A stretch of DNA of 64,000 bases from Iris pallida (Eukaryota > Streptophyta > Magnoliopsida > Asparagales > Iridaceae). Positions 60,352 through 64,000 of the stretch are shown piece after piece; positions within the stretch are counted from its first letter, which is position 1; the number at the start of each line of letters is the position of its first letter. The stretch lies in contig JANAVB010003999.1 of assembly GCA_029216955.1 (NCBI GenBank), positions 5,890,810 to 5,954,809 of the forward strand, given 5' to 3'. The notes under the pieces were generated by a model. The model was not told the DNA's origin and searched no databases. It saw only the letters and a list, made by a program, of their open reading frames with translations. The translations under genes and the position numbers were made by a program.

Positions 60352-60826
60352 TTTGCACCGAAAAATGTGCCAAAATAAAAGTGCACAAAATCAAACAAAT
60401 TATATGTTCACGAATCCAGAATGACGATACGAACCCAACGGTATATCCAGAATTGGATTCCGTTGACCCGATCTCAAATTGGTCCGTTGACCTAGACATT
60501 GGAAACCGATTTGCACGGAAAAGCGTGTCGGAGCCAATGTCCTCAAAACTCAGCAAATTATATGTCAACGAGTCTAGAATGACGATACGAACTCAACGGT
60601 ATATCCGGAATTGGATTCCGATGAGCCGATCTCAAAATGACCCGTTGACCCAGAAAGTGGGACCCGCTTTGCACCGAAATGCGTGCCAGGGTCCACGTTC
60701 TCTAAATCAAGCAAACTTTATATGAAAACATGCCAAAATGACGCAACGAGTCTACTGGTGGTGTCAGAATTTGAATCCGGAGTCCCGGGTTCAAAAATGG
60801 AATTTAACAAGTGCAAATTAAAGAAT
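60352..60826. repeat. Three diverged 158-bp tandem repeats in LTR D
   Basis: TTTGCAC with similar context recurs at 60352, 60510 and 60668. AATGACGATACGAAC and ATCTCAAA words recur at matching spacing. The third unit is the most diverged. Confidence 0.82.
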
Positions 60827-61896
60827 TCGGACGGCCAACTTTGGCGTCGAATTCGACCGACCTAACAAGCTCAAACTGAAATGAAATCTAAAGGGGGAAG
60901 GAAGAGGATTATACCAGCTGTGCATCGGAACTGGTGGCGCGCAAAACGGAGCTGCGACGACGAAGATACGAACCAGCGAATTTGGCGTCGCAAAACTGTC
61001 CAAAAATAGTACAAATTAAAACGTCAACTTGGTGGCCGATTTTGATGTATCAAACGACGAAATTAACGGGTGAAATTTGACAGGGGTGAAGGGGGATATA
61101 CCGAGATTGCGACGGAGAAGACGGATCGCCGATCCAACGGTCGGATTTCCCGAAAAATGTGTGCGAAGTTGCTGCAACGGAACGCCATTTCTGGATCTCG
61201 TTCGCGCGCGCGTCGACGGGATTCCGAGAAAACGCTGAAATCGCCTAGACGGCGCGTCCCGGAGGACGTTGGCCGCCACGGGAGGGTGCGGGGGTGTGCG
61301 CCCGGCCTAGGGCCACGCAGGGGGGGTGCCACGGTCGGCCTGGCCGGCGGCGGCGGCCAGCTGCTACAGCTGCAGCGAACTGCTGCTGCTGGTCTGCTGC
61401 GGCTGCTGCGCTGGCCGCGCGGGGCGCGGCGGCGGCGACGAGCGGCGCAGGCTCAACGGCGGCGGAGGCACGGTGGGGGTGGCCGCGGTGGAGGTGGTGC
61501 ACGGTGGTGATGATGAAGGTGGTGATAGTGTAGGTGATGGTGGTGGTGTTGGTAGTGATGAAGCTTGAATGAGAAGGAGAAGAGGGAGGTGGTGCTCGGC
61601 CTAGGGAGGAGGAGGAAGTTGGAGGCCGGTGGAGGAGTGTTCGGCCAGGGGAGTCGGCTGAAGCTTGGGGTGGGGGAGCTGGGCTCGACATGGGAAGCTG
61701 GTGTGTGGAGGGAGAAGAGAGAGAGAGATGAGTATGTATGTGTGTGTGTGTGTTAAGAGAGAGAGAGAGTGATAATAGAGATGGGGGAGTGGGGGTCTCG
61801 TACAGCAGTAAGGGGGGGCTTGAGTGTGATGGAGTGATAGGTGATGTGGTGAAGTGTAATAAAGGGGAAAGGAGATATTTTTGTATATATATTTTA

Positions 61897-62008
<112 letters not shown>

Positions 62009-62847
62009 AAATGAGGGAATTAGATATTTATACATCAAAGAGATATTTAGGGTAGAGGGAAAAAATATCCGTGGGGGTATGGACAGTCATGATGGAGGGC
62101 AACATGGAGCTGGGGTTGGGTTCAGTGGAGCCGGGTTGGCCAAAATCGGACAAGGGATAATATTTGAATTAAAATAGGTATTTATGGTCATGGATAAATA
62201 AGTAGCATGTGGGGGCTCAAATAAATGGGACACAAGTGGCAGGCGGGTAGTAGGCTTCGTGTGGGCTATGTCCATATTTGGGGTCGACTAGGTTGGGTCG
62301 ATGTCGGGTCCCAAAATTAAATAGAAAATTAAATCAGGTTTTACGACAGATAATTAATTGGCCTAAATTGAACCGAAAGTTGTGCGAAGGAAATGGAGCA
62401 CAAAATGGAGTGTCTGAGTGGGACACGAAGGTCATGGGTGAAGAACGTCTCGAGTAGATCAGGCATGACAAGTTGGTTTCGAGAAAATGACTAGTCTGGT
62501 GCTTTTAAATTAAAAGTCATGGTAACGCGCATATGATGATCAAGAAAAAGAGTGGGAATTCAATTAATAATTAAATGGTCTAATATTGACCCGAACTTGC
62601 GCGAAGCAAAAAGAGCACAAGAAAACGAGTTCAAGTGTGACAGGATATATCAAAATGAAGATAATCTCGTCTACTACAAACTCCAAGAAGGAAGTTTCCA
62701 GAGACTGGCATCCCTGATGCTCTAGAATTCCAAGTCACGGTAAAGTGCATTAAAGATCAAAAATTAATTATATAGAAATAAATTATTGAAAATAATTCAT
62801 TAGAAAATTCAAAAAAAAAATAATTCGGAAAATTCAGGGGGCTTACA

Positions 62848-62897
62848 TCCTACCCACCTTATAGAAATTTCGTCCTCGAAATTAAGGTTGTAGTAGG
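62848..62897 (-). mobile_element. Internal stub of element D with polypurine tract
   Basis: On the minus strand TAAGGTGGGTAGGA lies directly before LTR D. It is preceded by AATTTCGAGGACGAAATTTC, the same end sequence seen in elements B and C. After about 50 bp the stub is cut by LTR E. GTAGG (62893-62897) is the expected left target copy of E. Confidence 0.8.
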
Positions 62898-64000
62898 TGT
62901 CACTCCCCGTTCCCGGAATGCGTATTTTTATATATGAACAACTCATGTGTATTTATTTAGTATTTATCACGTATTATTCTGTATTTAAATTTCTTTAGTC
63001 TCATGTTAAATTAATTATCTGCTCTTTAAAATTTTCATGCTAATTAATTTTCTGCAATTTTATTTTTGTAATTATATTTCTGCAATTTTATTTCCTGTAT
63101 TTTATTTGCTGCTTTAGTCTTATTGGGTTTCGGTTTGCTGAATCCCCTTAAACCCGGCCCAACACCCCACCTACCACCATCTTCCTATTTAAAGCTTCCA
63201 TCTCTTTCTCTCTCCTCATTACTTCATTCTCACCATTACTTCTTCTTCTTCCTCTCATTACTCCCCACCACCTACCAGCAGCAGGAGAAGGCAAGTGCAA
63301 ACTTGCTTCTCAATCACCCATTTTTATGGTTCATTTGCCTTCTTCTCGTGATTCCAAGAGAGATTAGTTCTTAGCATTTTTGATTTCTACGGCTGGTTTT
63401 CTCTAGATCTAAGTTGTAGTATTTCGGCTGTTCATGAGTTCTTAGTCCATCAACTTTGTGTGTATTTCTCTGGCACTGGAGCGAAGGCTCCATAGTACTT
63501 GGAGTTCGGGAAATGTTGTACGCACACGTTCTTACGTGCTCGCGTAAAACATCAGCCCAGTCACGCACGCGTCTTTACGTGTTTGCGTGTATTTTCAGTC
63601 ACGCACACGTCTGTACGTGTCTGCGTGTATTTTTAGTCACGCACACGTCTGTACGTGTCTGTGTGTATTTTCAGTCACGTACACGTTTGTACGTGTCTGC
63701 GTGTATTTTTAGTCACGCTCACGTTCTCATGAGCGTGCGTGTATTTTTTAGTCACGCTAACGTTCTTATGAGCGTGCGTGTATTTTCAGTCACGCACACA
63801 TCCATGAGCGTGCGTGTATTTTAGTCACGCACATCCTTGCGTGCGTAGATTCCTTGTCACCGTTTCACGCTCACTAGAGTCTGCGTGAATTTCCCTTCAC
63901 GCTCACGCTGTGCTTGCTTGCGTGACTTTTCACGCTCACGCTTGCCAGCGTGTATCACTTTTCACGCTCACTATTCATGCCCATTGTCCACGCTCACCCC
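62898..64000 (+). repeat. LTR E: 5' part of an LTR related to that of element C, plus strand
   Basis: TGTCACTCCCCGTTCCCGG and the next bases are the complement of the right ends of the element C LTRs, so this is the start of a related LTR facing right. A TATA-like TATTTAAAG (63186-63194) and a CT-rich leader follow. The LTR leaves the window, so it is unknown whether a full element follows. Confidence 0.87.
63530..63960. repeat. CACGCACACG minisatellite in LTR E
   Basis: Units of about 38-39 bp (GTGTATTTTCAGTCACGCAC then ACGTCTGTACGTGTCTGC) repeat about eight times, decaying to shorter TCACGCTCACG units toward the right edge. It occupies the LTR position where element C has its own, different minisatellite. 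Confidence 0.88.

Noticed and set aside
63530..63850. Regular repeats resembling a CRISPR array
   Set aside because: The units are contiguous without unique spacers, lie in a plant LTR, and have no cas genes.

Overview
This is a nuclear window from a flowering plant, most likely a monocot. It holds two ordinary plant genes in a landscape dominated by LTR retrotransposons, MITEs and SINEs. Both genes have GC-rich 5' coding sequence, and one falls sharply to AT-rich sequence in its second exon. That gradient is typical of commelinid monocots, but I cannot name a species. There is no rRNA gene, no true tRNA gene and no CRISPR array.

Layout. (1) 1-16268: a plus-strand LTR element (A) with no recognisable coding region. 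Its 5' LTR runs off the left edge. It is split by a complete minus-strand Ty3/gypsy Tekay-type element (B, 2415-13526), which is flanked by a 5-bp target duplication, CTTGG. (2) 16269-27868: a GC-rich minisatellite interrupted by a second complete minus-strand Tekay-type element (C, 16372-27683), with target duplication GAGGG. B and C each keep a nearly open gag-pol frame, broken by three TAG codons in B and one TAA codon in C. Both carry an 18-nt primer-binding site that matches the 3' end of tRNA-Ile rather than the initiator-Met tRNA usual for this lineage. (3) 27869-42400: gene-free DNA with a solo Ty1/copia LTR, a cluster of SINE-like units joined by TA repeats, a poly-A SINE, hAT-type elements and MITEs. 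Several of these have exact target duplications. (4) 42438-43726: an intronless AP2/ERF gene of the cytokinin response factor (CRF) group, plus strand. (5) 43727-54912: MITEs, retroposons and local tandem duplications. (6) 55015-57735: a two-exon PDV1 (plastid division) gene, minus strand. (7) 58624-64000: a 4.2-kb LTR (D, minus strand) whose short remaining internal stub is cut by the 5' end of another LTR (E, plus strand), which leaves the window on the right.

The two genes are unrelated neighbours: a nuclear transcription factor and a chloroplast outer-envelope division protein. Cytokinin-responsive CRF proteins and PDV proteins have been linked in Arabidopsis, where CRF2 raises PDV levels, but their closeness here (about 11 kb, opposite strands) may be chance. 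The most notable observations are the shared tRNA-Ile priming site, a dense array of W-box cores in LTR D, a one-unit (49 bp) gain between the two LTRs of element C, and the set of small transposons whose ends and target duplications can be read directly.
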